DNA from: Caulobacteraceae bacterium
GTDB taxonomy: Bacteria > Pseudomonadota > Alphaproteobacteria > Caulobacterales > Caulobacteraceae
NCBI GenBank assembly: GCA_013815405.1
Contig: JACDGF010000018.1
Location: 1-13,231 of the forward strand
DNA: 13,231 nt
Direction: 5' to 3'
Below, one piece after another: positions 7,452 through 13,231 of this stretch (the stretch's first letter is position 1; each line of letters starts with the position of its first letter). The position numbers and the translations under genes are program-made. A model generated the notes under the pieces. That model made no database searches. It was not told the origin of the DNA and worked only from the letters and a program-made list of their open reading frames with translations.

Positions 7452-8327
7452 TCACGCGGCCCTCGACGCAGCCGGCGCGTGCAGCGACTGCGGCTTCAGG
7501 TGCGTGTAGCGCCGCGGCATCTTCCAGTCCTTGTGGCCGGTGACGAGCGCCACCTGTTCGACGGCGAAGCCTGCCTCGAACAGGCGGCTGGTGCCTTCAG
7601 GGCGCAGATCGTGGAAGTGGAGATCCTTGATCCCTAGGTCGTGGCAGGCACGGGTGAAGGCCGTTTCCGCCGACTTGTGATGGTAGGGGAAGATGCGGTC
7701 GTCCTCGTTGCCGCGGATGGCGCGCTTTTCCTCGATCAAGGCCAGGGCGTCGAAGCCGGACACGGCTAGAAGTGGGATGCGCTGGTCGTTGCCCTTCTTC
7801 TCGCGCGGGTCCTTGCGGTCGCGGATGGTCAGCATCTTGGTGCGGGTGTTGACGTCGCTCCGGCTCACCCGGCAGATTTCCTCCTGGCGCATGGCGGTCG
7901 CGACGGCGAACTTGACGATCCGGCCCATAGGGATGAGCTGTCGCGGGTTGCCGTCGAAGTGAGCAACGAGCTTGGCCAGCTCGTCGTCGGTCGGTCGCCG
8001 GTCGCGCTCATTGCCCTTGCCGACCAGGCCGAGGCGCTTGAGGGCGATGCGCGCCAGGTTCACCGGCTCCGCGGGGACGGCGACGCCATGACGGCGGCGG
8101 CGTGGGACAGCACAAGCTTGATCGTGCCGATATCGATGCTGAGGGTCACTGGCCCCGCGCCCTGTTCGGCGCGCTGGCGGCCAAAGCGGATAATCCGGTC
8201 GCGGTCGAGCTCGGCCATGTTGCGCCCGCCCAACTCGCGCTTGAGCATCGCGAGCGCGGCGTCATTGGACCGGCCCGGTGCCCTGCCGACCTCCTTCATT
8301 GCGGATTCAGAGCTGGCCCGGGGAATC
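7452..8327 (-). pseudogene. tyrosine recombinase (phage/island integrase), frameshifted and 5'-truncated by an IS
   Basis: A phage- or island-type integrase would cut and rejoin DNA through a tyrosine. The catalytic domain carries the Arg in ATAMRQEEICR, a Lys in DPREKKGNDQR, HDLR in LHFHDLRPEGTSRLFEAGF, the His in VTGHKDW and the Tyr in RRYTHL. The core-binding domain is in another frame (DAALAMLKRELGGRN, then GAGPVTLSIDIGTIKLVLSH). The frames join as HAAAV/HGVAVPAEPVNLAR if one base is restored near 8090. At its N-terminal side the gene is cut by the IS3 element starting at 8328, and the missing ~100 residues are not found beyond that element. HDLRP (the family usually has HDLRH) and KMPRRY (usually KMLRRY) recall the intact family from memory and suggest further decay. 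It is very likely inactive. It was probably the integrase of the element that brought the toxin-antitoxin genes. Confidence 0.87.
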
Positions 8328-8392
8328 TGGACAGGGGGATAAGTTGAGTTTCTGCCTGACCGCGGCGATGATGCCGCTGAACAGGAGAGACC

Positions 8393-8707
8393 ATGACGAG
8401 ACGGACGAGACGCAACCACACGGCGGGGTTCAAGGCGAAGGTGGCCTTGGCGGCGGTGAAGGGCGAGAAGACGCTGGCGGAGTTGGCGCAGGCGTTTGAT
8501 GTGCACCCCAACCAGATCACGGACTGGAAGGGGCGGCTGCTGGAGGGGGCGGCGGGGGTGTTCGGCTTGGACGCGGCGCGCCCGGAGGCTGCGGCCCCGG
8601 CGGTGGATGTGAAGACGCTGCACGCCAGGATCGGCGAGCTGACGCTGGAGAATGATTTTTTAGCCGGCGCGCTCACCAAGGCCGGCATGCTGAGCGCAAG
8701 GCGATGA
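8393..8707 (+). CDS. IS3-family transposase OrfA (element A)
   Basis: A 104-residue DNA-binding subunit. The N-terminal helix-turn-helix (about 5-55) includes [19 protein letters not shown], then [20 protein letters not shown], the transposase_8-type pattern. The C-terminal part ([19 protein letters not shown]) is the leucine-zipper-like segment. A good AGGAG lies 5 bases before the ATG at 8393. The stop overlaps the OrfB start as ATGA. The sequence T TTT TTA (8656-8662) is in the correct phase for programmed -1 frameshifting; the -1 frame stays open into OrfB, so an OrfAB fusion transposase could be made. Confidence 0.93.
   Translation: MTRRTRRNHTAGFKAKVALAAVKGEKTLAELAQAFDVHPNQITDWKGRLLEGAAGVFGLDAARPEAAAPAVDVKTLHARIGELTLENDFLAGALTKAGMLSARR
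8656..8662 (+). other. putative -1 ribosomal slippery heptamer (T TTT TTA)
   Basis: The heptamer lies at the OrfA codons for Phe-Leu. After a one-base backward slip, reading continues as [20 protein letters not shown] into OrfB with no stop. IS3-family elements are known to make OrfAB this way, commonly on A-rich heptamers. No downstream stimulatory structure was worked out. Confidence 0.5.
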
Positions 8708-9531
8708 TCGACCGTTCGCACGAACTGCCGCTGACGCGTCAGGCCCAGGTCCTGAAGCTGAGCCGAAGCAGCCTCTACTACCGGCCCCGCCCGGTGTCGG
8801 CGGCCGATCTGGCTATCATGCGCCGGATCGACGAGCTGCATCTGGACTACCCGTTCGCGGGCAGCCGCCTGCTGCGCGACCTGCTGCGTGGCGAGGGCGT
8901 CGAGATCGGCCGCCAGCATGTGATCACCCTGATGCGCCGGATGGGCATCGAGGCGATCTACCGGCGGCCGAACACCTCCAAGCCCGCGCCGGGGCACAGG
9001 ATCTACCCGTATCTCCTGCGCGGCCTCACCGTCGATCGGCCCAACCAGGTCTGGGCGACGGACATAACCTACATTCCGATGGCGCGCGGCTTCGTCTATC
9101 TGGTCGCCGTGGTCGACTGGCACACCCGCCGGGTCCTCAGCTGGCGGGTGTCGATCACCATGGAGCTCGATTTTTGCTTGGAGGCCGTCGAGGAGGCCCT
9201 GGCCCGGCACGGCAAGCCGGCGATCTTCAACACCGACCAGGGCAGCCAGTTCACCAGCGCCGCCTTCACCGACCTGCTGGCCGACAACGGCATCGCCATC
9301 AGCATGGACGGCAAAGGCTCCTGGCGCGACAACGTCTTCGTCGAGCGGCTCTGGCGCTCGGTCAAATACGAGGAGGTCTATCTGAGGGCCTATGACAGCG
9401 TCGGCCAGGCCCGAGCCTCCCTCGGCCGGTATCTGGCCTTCTACAACGGCAAAAGACCGCATTCGAGCCTCGGCGCCCGCACGCCCGATCAGGCCTATTT
9501 CAACCACCAACCCCTGGCGCGGGCCGCATGA
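8704..9531 (+). CDS. IS3-family transposase OrfB, DDE integrase (element A)
   Basis: A 275-residue catalytic subunit of the retroviral-integrase fold. An HTH_21-like region ([20 protein letters not shown], about 32-51) is followed by the rve core. The catalytic triad is D120 (WATDITYI), D178 (FNTDQGSQF) and E214 ([15 protein letters not shown]), with exactly 35 residues between the second Asp and the Glu. The C-terminus has [19 protein letters not shown], typical of the family. The gene is complete. It overlaps OrfA by four bases (ATGA), allowing coupled re-initiation or frameshift fusion. Confidence 0.95.
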   Translation: MIDRSHELPLTRQAQVLKLSRSSLYYRPRPVSAADLAIMRRIDELHLDYPFAGSRLLRDLLRGEGVEIGRQHVITLMRRMGIEAIYRRPNTSKPAPGHRIYPYLLRGLTVDRPNQVWATDITYIPMARGFVYLVAVVDWHTRRVLSWRVSITMELDFCLEAVEEALARHGKPAIFNTDQGSQFTSAAFTDLLADNGIAISMDGKGSWRDNVFVERLWRSVKYEEVYLRAYDSVGQARASLGRYLAFYNGKRPHSSLGARTPDQAYFNHQPLARAA

Positions 9532-9540
9532 ATTTTTCGC

Positions 9541-9605
9541 CGCCGTGCTTGGCTCTCCACTCCGGTCGGGCTACGCCCTCCCTGCGTTCCGAGCCAAGCA
9601 CGGCG
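9541..9605. repeat. 15-bp perfect inverted repeat in the tail of IS element A
   Basis: CGCCGTGCTTGGCTC (9541-9555) is matched by its exact reverse complement at 9591-9605, with a 35-base GC-rich loop between. It begins 9 bases after the OrfB stop and is inside the element. It may terminate or insulate transcription, although no T-run follows. Confidence 0.75.
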
Positions 9606-9656
9606 AAACTACAACCGGCGGCGATTCCACCTATCCCACGCCGATCCCTGTCCAGA

Positions 9657-9844
9657 CGATCCCGGCCACCGCTAATCGGGCGCGGACCACCGCCAACCCA
9701 GGCGGCCGCCCAGACCGAACCACGCTGCTCGCTTCCGTCGCCGATCCAATCATATTAGGAACTCTCGCACGGTCGCGTTGGCGGGGGATCATCCCGTCAC
9801 TATGGAAATGACCTGAATGGGATTGAACAAGGTGGGATCCACGA
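9657..9844 (+). promoter_or_regulatory. non-coding stretch with a weak promoter candidate for the DUF2188-like gene
   Basis: No gene is supported here on either strand, and in particular no continuation of the integrase. TTGGCG (9778-9783), 17 bases, then TATGGA (9801-9806) is a weak promoter match. The spacer contains a 5-bp palindrome GGGAT-C-ATCCC (9785-9795). Confidence 0.25.
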
Positions 9845-10159
9845 GTGGATAGACTCTATTTCGTCAAGCAAGACGTTGGGCCGTCCAAGAAGAACGGCAA
9901 TTGGATCCTCGCTCTGGGTCGCCAGACGATCGCCCTCTATCCGGATCGGGAAGCGGCCGTTGCGATGGCGATCGAAGAGGCCGAACGAACGAGCGGCATG
10001 GGCATCGCGACAGAGGTGTGGGTGAATGACGGCGCCGGGTTTCTCCTCACCAAAGCCTTCAAGCCCAGCAAGCACAAGGACGAGGACGAGTCGCCCCTGA
10101 AGGACGACGACTCCGACGAAGATCCCGGCGACATTTATGACGGCCCGCGCGTGCGCTGA
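9845..10159 (+). CDS. small DUF2188-like protein with acidic tail
   Basis: A 104-residue cytoplasmic-type protein without signal or membrane segment. It starts at GTG 9845, with AAGGTGG (9829-9835) nine bases upstream. Residues about 5-70 follow the pattern of DUF2188: an aromatic Y-F-V-K start, then W-I-L-A-L-G, YPDREAAVAMAIEEAERT and EVWVNDGAGF. The function of that family is unknown. The C-terminal third (KHKDEDESPLKDDDSDEDPG) is strongly charged and probably disordered. The gene runs toward the sulfotransferase gene, the stop codons being 14 bases apart, and is transcribed on its own. The family assignment is by pattern memory only. Confidence 0.6.
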   Translation: MDRLYFVKQDVGPSKKNGNWILALGRQTIALYPDREAAVAMAIEEAERTSGMGIATEVWVNDGAGFLLTKAFKPSKHKDEDESPLKDDDSDEDPGDIYDGPRVR

Positions 10160-10173
10160 GCCCAGCTGTACGC

Positions 10174-10896
10174 CTAGTCATCGAACATATGGGCAAGGTC
10201 ACGCAGGGTCGAGCGGCTCAGCGCGTCGCGGAGTTCCGGCAGGTTGGGCACCGCCTCTTCCAGATTGTCGGGAGTCGCCTTGATGAACTTCGGCGTCGCC
10301 GGTCGGCGGGCGGACAGCCCCAGCCATTCGCATGTGGCCGCAGCGACGCGGTCAGATCCGGCTAATAACTGTTCGTATTCAATATCCAGAGTAGGAGTGT
10401 CGGGCGTAAAACAAGCCAGCCGGTGATCGGTGTCCTTGGCCAGCGCGACGACCCGCAAGAACCTCTTAGCATCCAGGGGCTGCGGACCGAGGGGCGCGCG
10501 ACCGACATGAACGCCCCACAAGCGGACGCCAGTCTCTGCGCGGCTCCGCTCGGCGTAGATTTCCCCACGCAGCTGAGAGATCGCGACCTTGAGATAATTG
10601 TCGCGCCGCAGTCGGATCAACCTTATGCCGCGGTTCGCCAACAACGAACCCACCTGATCTGGTGATGCTACCCTTCGAAGATTTTGTTTGCACCCGATCA
10701 AGTCTAGGTCTGTTTCTGCGTCATAAAATTCGTTCATCCAGTCGATTTGCGCTTCGGGCGAACGGATCCGACTGAAATTCTCATTGACGAGCTCGCATCG
10801 ATAATCGCCTACGATCTGTTTAATATTGTTCAACAGCAGATTACTACCTACGCGCCCCCACGGAATCATCATCCAGAATTTCGCCGGCGTGTTCAT
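10174..10896 (-). CDS. sulfotransferase (Stf0/NodH-like)
   Basis: A 240-residue cytosolic-type sulfotransferase that would move a sulfuryl group from PAPS to a sugar, lipid or other acceptor. The 5'-phosphosulfate loop is PWGRVGSNLLLNN (residues 12-24), replacing the commoner R-[ST]-G-[ST]. The 3'-phosphate site is RLIRLRRDNYLKVAISQLRG (92-111), with the Arg and Ser expected to bind PAPS. DIEYEQLL and CEWLGL in the C-terminal half also fit the family. The length is usual for bacterial members. The ATG (10894-10896) overlaps the stop of the upstream 87-codon gene as ATGA, so the two are translationally coupled in a minus-strand operon cut upstream by an IS. The acceptor is unknown; a surface glycan is a common target but is not shown here. 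Confidence 0.83.
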   Translation of the reverse strand: MNTPAKFWMMIPWGRVGSNLLLNNIKQIVGDYRCELVNENFSRIRSPEAQIDWMNEFYDAETDLDLIGCKQNLRRVASPDQVGSLLANRGIRLIRLRRDNYLKVAISQLRGEIYAERSRAETGVRLWGVHVGRAPLGPQPLDAKRFLRVVALAKDTDHRLACFTPDTPTLDIEYEQLLAGSDRVAAATCEWLGLSARRPATPKFIKATPDNLEEAVPNLPELRDALSRSTLRDLAHMFDD

Positions 10897-11156
10897 GACG
10901 CTCCCGTCTCGCCCACCTCCGGGCCTTCGTATAGGGTCAACAATCTTTCGATGTAGCTATCGATCGCGAAATATTTCAAGGCGTTCGGTCGCGACTCGGT
11001 GGCCGCTCGAGTTCGCCACGCATCATCGCTCAGGCAGGCCACCGCCGCCTCCGCCAGGGCCTCGGCGCTGGCGGTCCGGCGCGACCAGACCATCGCGACG
11101 ATCCATGAGACCACCCAGGCGTCCAGCATAAGCGTGCTGGCCTCCAGCGGGCTCAT
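10893..11156 (-). CDS. 87-residue protein, possible glycosyltransferase C-terminal remnant
   Basis: The ATG at 11154-11156 overlaps the TGA of the preceding frame (ATGA), and the stop overlaps the sulfotransferase start, so it is a coupled middle gene. The first half contains LMLDAWVVSWIVAMVW, which is hydrophobic. The second half (AEALAEAAVACLSDDAWRTR, then YFAIDSYIERLLTLYEG) resembles the last helices of GT-B glycosyltransferases. Codons are rich in G/C at position 3, supporting real coding. It could be an intact small partner of the sulfotransferase or a shortened glycosyltransferase tail; I cannot decide. No catalytic motif is visible. Confidence 0.5.
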   Translation of the reverse strand: MSPLEASTLMLDAWVVSWIVAMVWSRRTASAEALAEAAVACLSDDAWRTRAATESRPNALKYFAIDSYIERLLTLYEGPEVGETGAS

Positions 11157-11197
11157 AGCTCGGCGGTGAGGGCGCGGCTGTCCGGCGTCAGCACCGA
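11153..11197 (-). pseudogene. last ~14 codons of a gene cut off by IS element B
   Basis: Directly against the IS end, the minus strand reads SVLTPDSRALTAEL and stops with the TGA that overlaps the next ATG. Of these 14 codons, 13 end in G or C, unlike the other two frames, so this is probably the C-terminal end of a gene whose body is gone. The ending faintly resembles the V-x-P...AL end of CoaD proteins, and the coaD-like start lies on the other side of the IS on the same strand. Confidence 0.35.
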
Positions 11198-11263
11198 TGG
11201 GACAGGTTCTGGGTTCCGTCTAGCGGAGGGTGTTGGTCTCATCGCAGTGACGTAGGAACGAAG

Positions 11264-11641
11264 ATGAGACCAAAACCCTTGCCCTCAAAATCGACGCCCG
11301 GTGAGCGGGTGGCGAGAGATATTCGGCGCGCGACGCGGCGCCATTTTTTGGCTGAAGACAAGATCCGGATCGTGCTGGACGGCCTTCGCGGGGAGGACAG
11401 CATTGCTGAGCTGTGCCGCAAGGAGGGCATAGCCCAGAGCCTGTATTACGTCTGGTCGAAGGAGTTTCTTGAGGCGGGCAAGCGGCGCCTGGCGGGCGAT
11501 ACCGCCCGGGCTGCGACCACGGACGAGGTGAAGGATCTGCGTCGGGAATCCACGGCCCTGAAGGAGGTCGTCGCCGAACAGGCTCTGGAAATCCGCCTGC
11601 TCAAAAAAAGCATGATCGCGGATGGGGGAGACGGGGAATGA
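11264..11641 (+). CDS. IS3-family transposase OrfA (element B)
   Basis: A 125-residue helix-turn-helix subunit. The HTH region is EDKIRIVLDGLRGEDSIAEL, then CRKEGIAQSLYYVWSKEFLE (about 31-70). A coiled-coil stretch follows (DEVKDLRRESTALKEVVAEQ, then ALEIRLLKKS). AGGA lies 6 bases before the ATG at 11264. A run of seven A's (11603-11609) near the end allows a -1 slip on AAA AAA; the -1 frame is open through KHDRGWGRRG into OrfB. The stop overlaps the OrfB ATG as ATGA (11638-11641). Confidence 0.92.
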   Translation: MRPKPLPSKSTPGERVARDIRRATRRHFLAEDKIRIVLDGLRGEDSIAELCRKEGIAQSLYYVWSKEFLEAGKRRLAGDTARAATTDEVKDLRRESTALKEVVAEQALEIRLLKKSMIADGGDGE

Positions 11642-12618
11642 GATATCCCGCTTCCGAGAAGGTCGAGATCATCTCCCTCGTCGAGCAATCGAGCCTGCCC
11701 GTCCGGCGTACGCTGGACCAGATCGGTGTTCCCAGGGCAACCTTCTATCGCTGGTATGATCAGTATCAGACGGGCGGCCCCGAGGCGCTCGAAGACCGGC
11801 CTGGGCGGCCCAGCCGGGTCTGGAACCGCATCCCTGACGATGTCCGTGCCGCGATCATCGAGCTGGCCCTGGAACAGTCGGAGCTGAGCCCGCGCGAGCT
11901 GGCGGTGCGCTTCAGCGACGAGCGGGGCTACTTCGTCTCGGAGGCCAGTGTCTACCGGCTGTTGAAGGCCCATGATCTGATCACCAGCCCGTCCTTCATC
12001 GTCATGAAGGCCGCCAAGGCCTTCACCGACAAGACGTCAGCGCCCAACGAGATGTGGCAGACCGACTTCACCTATCTGAAGATCATCGGCTGGGGCTGGA
12101 TGTATCTGTCGACCATCCTGGACGACTTCTCGCGATACGTCATCGCCTGGAAGTTGTGCACCACCATGAAGGCCGGCGATGTCACCGATACGCTGGAACT
12201 GGCGCTCAGCGCCTCAGGCTGCGACCAGGCCCACGTCCGGCACAAGCCACGCCTGCTGTCCGACAACGGCTCCAGCTACATCTCCGGCGATCTGGCCGAA
12301 TGGCTGGACGACCAGAACATGAAACACGTCCGCGGCGCGCCCTATCATCCCCAGACCCAGGGCAAAATCGAGCGCTGGCATCAGACCCTGAAGAACCGCA
12401 TCCTGCTGGAAAACTATTATCTGCCCGGCGACCTTGAGGCGCAGATCGGCGCCTTCATCGAGCGCTACAACCATCACCGCTACCACGAGAGCCTGGGCAA
12501 TGTGACGCCGGCGGACGCCTACTTCGGCCGAGCCGCCGACATCCTGCGCGAGCGCAGCCGCATCAAACGACAGACCATCGAACTTCGGCGCTTGCAGCAC
12601 CGCAAAATCGCCGCCTAA
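11638..12618 (+). CDS. IS3-family transposase OrfB, DDE integrase (element B)
   Basis: A 326-residue catalytic subunit. It begins with its own helix-turn-helix (EKVEIISLVEQSSLPVRRTL, then QIGVPRATFYRWYDQYQ, about 7-44) and an EALEDRPGRPSRVWNRIPDD linker, a layout typical of this IS3 subgroup. The rve core has D143 (WQTDFTYLK), D209 (LLSDNGSSY) and E245 (QGKIERWHQTLKNR), again with 35 residues between the last two. The C-terminus has YNHHRYHESLGNVTPADAYF. The gene is complete and probably functional. It differs clearly from element A's OrfB, so the two elements are not copies of each other. Confidence 0.95.
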   Translation: MRYPASEKVEIISLVEQSSLPVRRTLDQIGVPRATFYRWYDQYQTGGPEALEDRPGRPSRVWNRIPDDVRAAIIELALEQSELSPRELAVRFSDERGYFVSEASVYRLLKAHDLITSPSFIVMKAAKAFTDKTSAPNEMWQTDFTYLKIIGWGWMYLSTILDDFSRYVIAWKLCTTMKAGDVTDTLELALSASGCDQAHVRHKPRLLSDNGSSYISGDLAEWLDDQNMKHVRGAPYHPQTQGKIERWHQTLKNRILLENYYLPGDLEAQIGAFIERYNHHRYHESLGNVTPADAYFGRAADILRERSRIKRQTIELRRLQHRKIAA

Positions 12619-12673
12619 ATATCAACCCCAGATGAGGCCAACTCTCCGCTAAATCCGAACCCCACCTGTCTCA

Positions 12674-12875
12674 AAACTTCTGACGACGTACACCGCATGA
12701 TAAGCCGGAGGCTCTCTTCGACGCTAAACGCTCGTTGCTTCCTAACGTTTGCTCCGATAGCGACGTGCACCGCATCGAAAGTCATCAGCGCCTTGCCGAC
12801 GATGTCCAAATGTCCGCGCGTTATCGGGTCGAACGACCCGGCGTAGAGGGCTTTCGTTCGTTCAGCCTTGCGCAT
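12674..12875 (-). pseudogene. coaD: coaD-like phosphopantetheine adenylyltransferase, N-terminal 67 codons only
   Basis: CoaD makes dephospho-CoA from 4'-phosphopantetheine and ATP in coenzyme A synthesis. The start is firm: AAGGAG lies 5 bases before the ATG at 12873-12875. Residues 9-28 read ALYAGSFDPITRGHLDIVGK, including the nucleotidyltransferase T-x-G-H motif. FDAVHVAIGANVRKQRAFSV and EESLRLI follow as in the family. After Val67 (EV) the frame enters the IS end and stops at 12615 within the element. The usual length is about 160 residues, so the C-terminal half, including the S-S-x-x-[IV]-R nucleotide motif, is missing. CoaD is normally essential, so a whole copy should exist elsewhere, or this was a second, specialised copy. 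Confidence 0.83.
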
Positions 12876-13220
12876 GCAGGCTCCTTCCCACCGTAACTCC
12901 TACCACATCGTGCAAGATTTCAATGAGCTATGCGGCGGCGCGAGATCGTGAATGCGCTGTAGTCATTCGGCGAGCATTTCCGGGCGCCCCCACGACCGCT
13001 TAGGGTCGATTTTTACCGTTACGGTCTGGCCAGCAAGCCGACCTTCGCCGCCTCGCGACCGTGCCACCCAGGAGCTGACCTACCCAACGGTCGTAGGGGG
13101 TGGGAGTACTAAACCGCTCGCGCGGTAAGGGCGGGGTTTGAGCATTTGAGCTCACTGGGCGCCTCCTGTCTGAGGATGACCGTGGATTGGCCACGTCATT
13201 TTCGAGACAGGAGAGACGTG
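12876..13220. other. non-coding stretch upstream of coaD-like remnant and of the last gene
   Basis: No gene is supported on either strand. It holds the coaD-like ribosome site (12881-12886, minus strand). A weak hairpin CGACC/GGTCG (12993-13008) is followed by five T's (13010-13014), perhaps a terminator. The leader hairpin of the final gene lies at 13163-13213. Confidence 0.4.
13163..13213 (+). promoter_or_regulatory. nested inverted repeat in the leader of the last gene
   Basis: CTCCTGTCT (13163-13171) pairs with AGACAGGAG (13205-13213), nine perfect bases. Inside it CGTGG and CCACG (13181-13194) form a second short stem. The right outer arm contains the AGGAG ribosome site of the ATG at 13221, so folding would hide that site. 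It could also be an end or leader of another mobile element. Confidence 0.5.
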
Positions 13221-13231
13221 ATGGCGGAAGA
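13221..13231 (+). CDS. start of a gene cut by the window end
   Basis: The ATG at 13221 follows AGGAG (13209-13213) with a 7-base gap and reads Met-Ala-Glu before the window stops; a GTG at 13218-13220 lies next to it. Nothing can be said about the product. Confidence 0.4.

Larger units (their letters stand above)
8328..9654 (+). mobile_element. IS3-family insertion sequence A (two ORFs)
   Basis: The element is about 1327 bp, usual for IS3 family. Its ends read TGGACAGGG and CCCTGTCCA, the TG...CA ends of the family. The match extends two bases outward on each side, giving an 11-bp perfect inverted repeat (8326-8336 and 9646-9656). Beyond this the ends agree only loosely (GGATAAG against GGATAGG with an offset). 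Both transposase genes are intact. The bases next to the ends (AATC on the left, GACG on the right) do not form the usual 3-4 bp target duplication. Confidence 0.82.
11198..12673 (+). mobile_element. IS3-family insertion sequence B (two ORFs)
   Basis: The element is about 1476 bp. The left end begins TGGGACAGGTTCTGGGTTCC and the right end, read inward, begins TGAGACAGGTGGGGTTCGG. Both continue to TAGCGGAG and a TTGG(T/C)CTCAT block, so the inverted repeats run about 45 bases with a few mismatches and short gaps. The ends are TG...CA. Both ORFs are intact. The flanks (CCGA left, AAAC right) give no target duplication. Confidence 0.88.

Noticed and set aside
8296..9510. 404-codon minus-strand open frame across IS element A
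   Set aside because: It runs antisense to both intact transposase genes and crosses the IS end. No recognisable domain.
10826..11131. Plus-strand 101-codon frame opposite the 87-codon gene
   Set aside because: Pro/Arg-rich shadow of the minus-strand coding sequence, without a ribosome site.
1..13231. CRISPR array, tRNA or rRNA genes, riboswitch
   Set aside because: No regularly spaced repeats, no cloverleaf with a CCA-type end and no known aptamer pattern was seen by eye.

Overview
The window is GC-rich DNA with strong G/C preference at third codon positions. It looks like a chromosomal accessory region of an alphaproteobacterium, probably of the Caulobacter/Phenylobacterium type. That lineage is inferred from base composition, the abundance of TonB-receptor and secreted-protein genes and the IS3-family types; no lineage marker gene is present.

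Region 1 (1-6000) carries cell-surface and secreted functions, all on the plus strand. It holds the last 57 codons of an M23 metallopeptidase, an AT-rich spacer with an inverted repeat over a possible promoter, a sedolisin (S53) protease gene broken by a 1-nt frameshift, a TonB-dependent receptor gene with two further frameshifts and a shortened barrel, and an intact gene for a ~626-aa secreted protein of unknown function ending at a textbook terminator. Protease, outer-membrane receptor and secreted protein side by side suggest a scavenging locus, now partly decayed.

Region 2 (6000-8327), on the minus strand, looks like the remains of an integrative element. It contains a decayed tyrosine recombinase, an apparently intact HigBA/RelE-type toxin-antitoxin pair with a clear autoregulatory promoter/operator, and a small membrane protein gene broken by a perfect 8-bp tandem duplication.

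Region 3 (8328-12673) holds two intact two-ORF IS3-family elements. Between them lie a DUF2188-like small protein (plus strand) and a minus-strand operon fragment: the tail of a truncated gene, an 87-codon gene and a PAPS-dependent-type sulfotransferase, the last three joined by ATGA overlaps. Neither IS shows a target-site duplication, and the genes on either side do not rejoin across them, so both appear to sit on deletion or recombination junctions.

Region 4 (12674-13231) has the first 67 codons of a coaD-like phosphopantetheine adenylyltransferase cut by the second IS, then a non-coding stretch and a hairpin leader in front of a gene that starts in the last 11 bases.

The main theme is gene decay and IS-driven rearrangement: at least five frame breaks in four genes and two truncating IS junctions. 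I did not find a clearly new molecular system. The best candidates for follow-up are the secreted-protein/protease/receptor locus and the rearrangement junctions.
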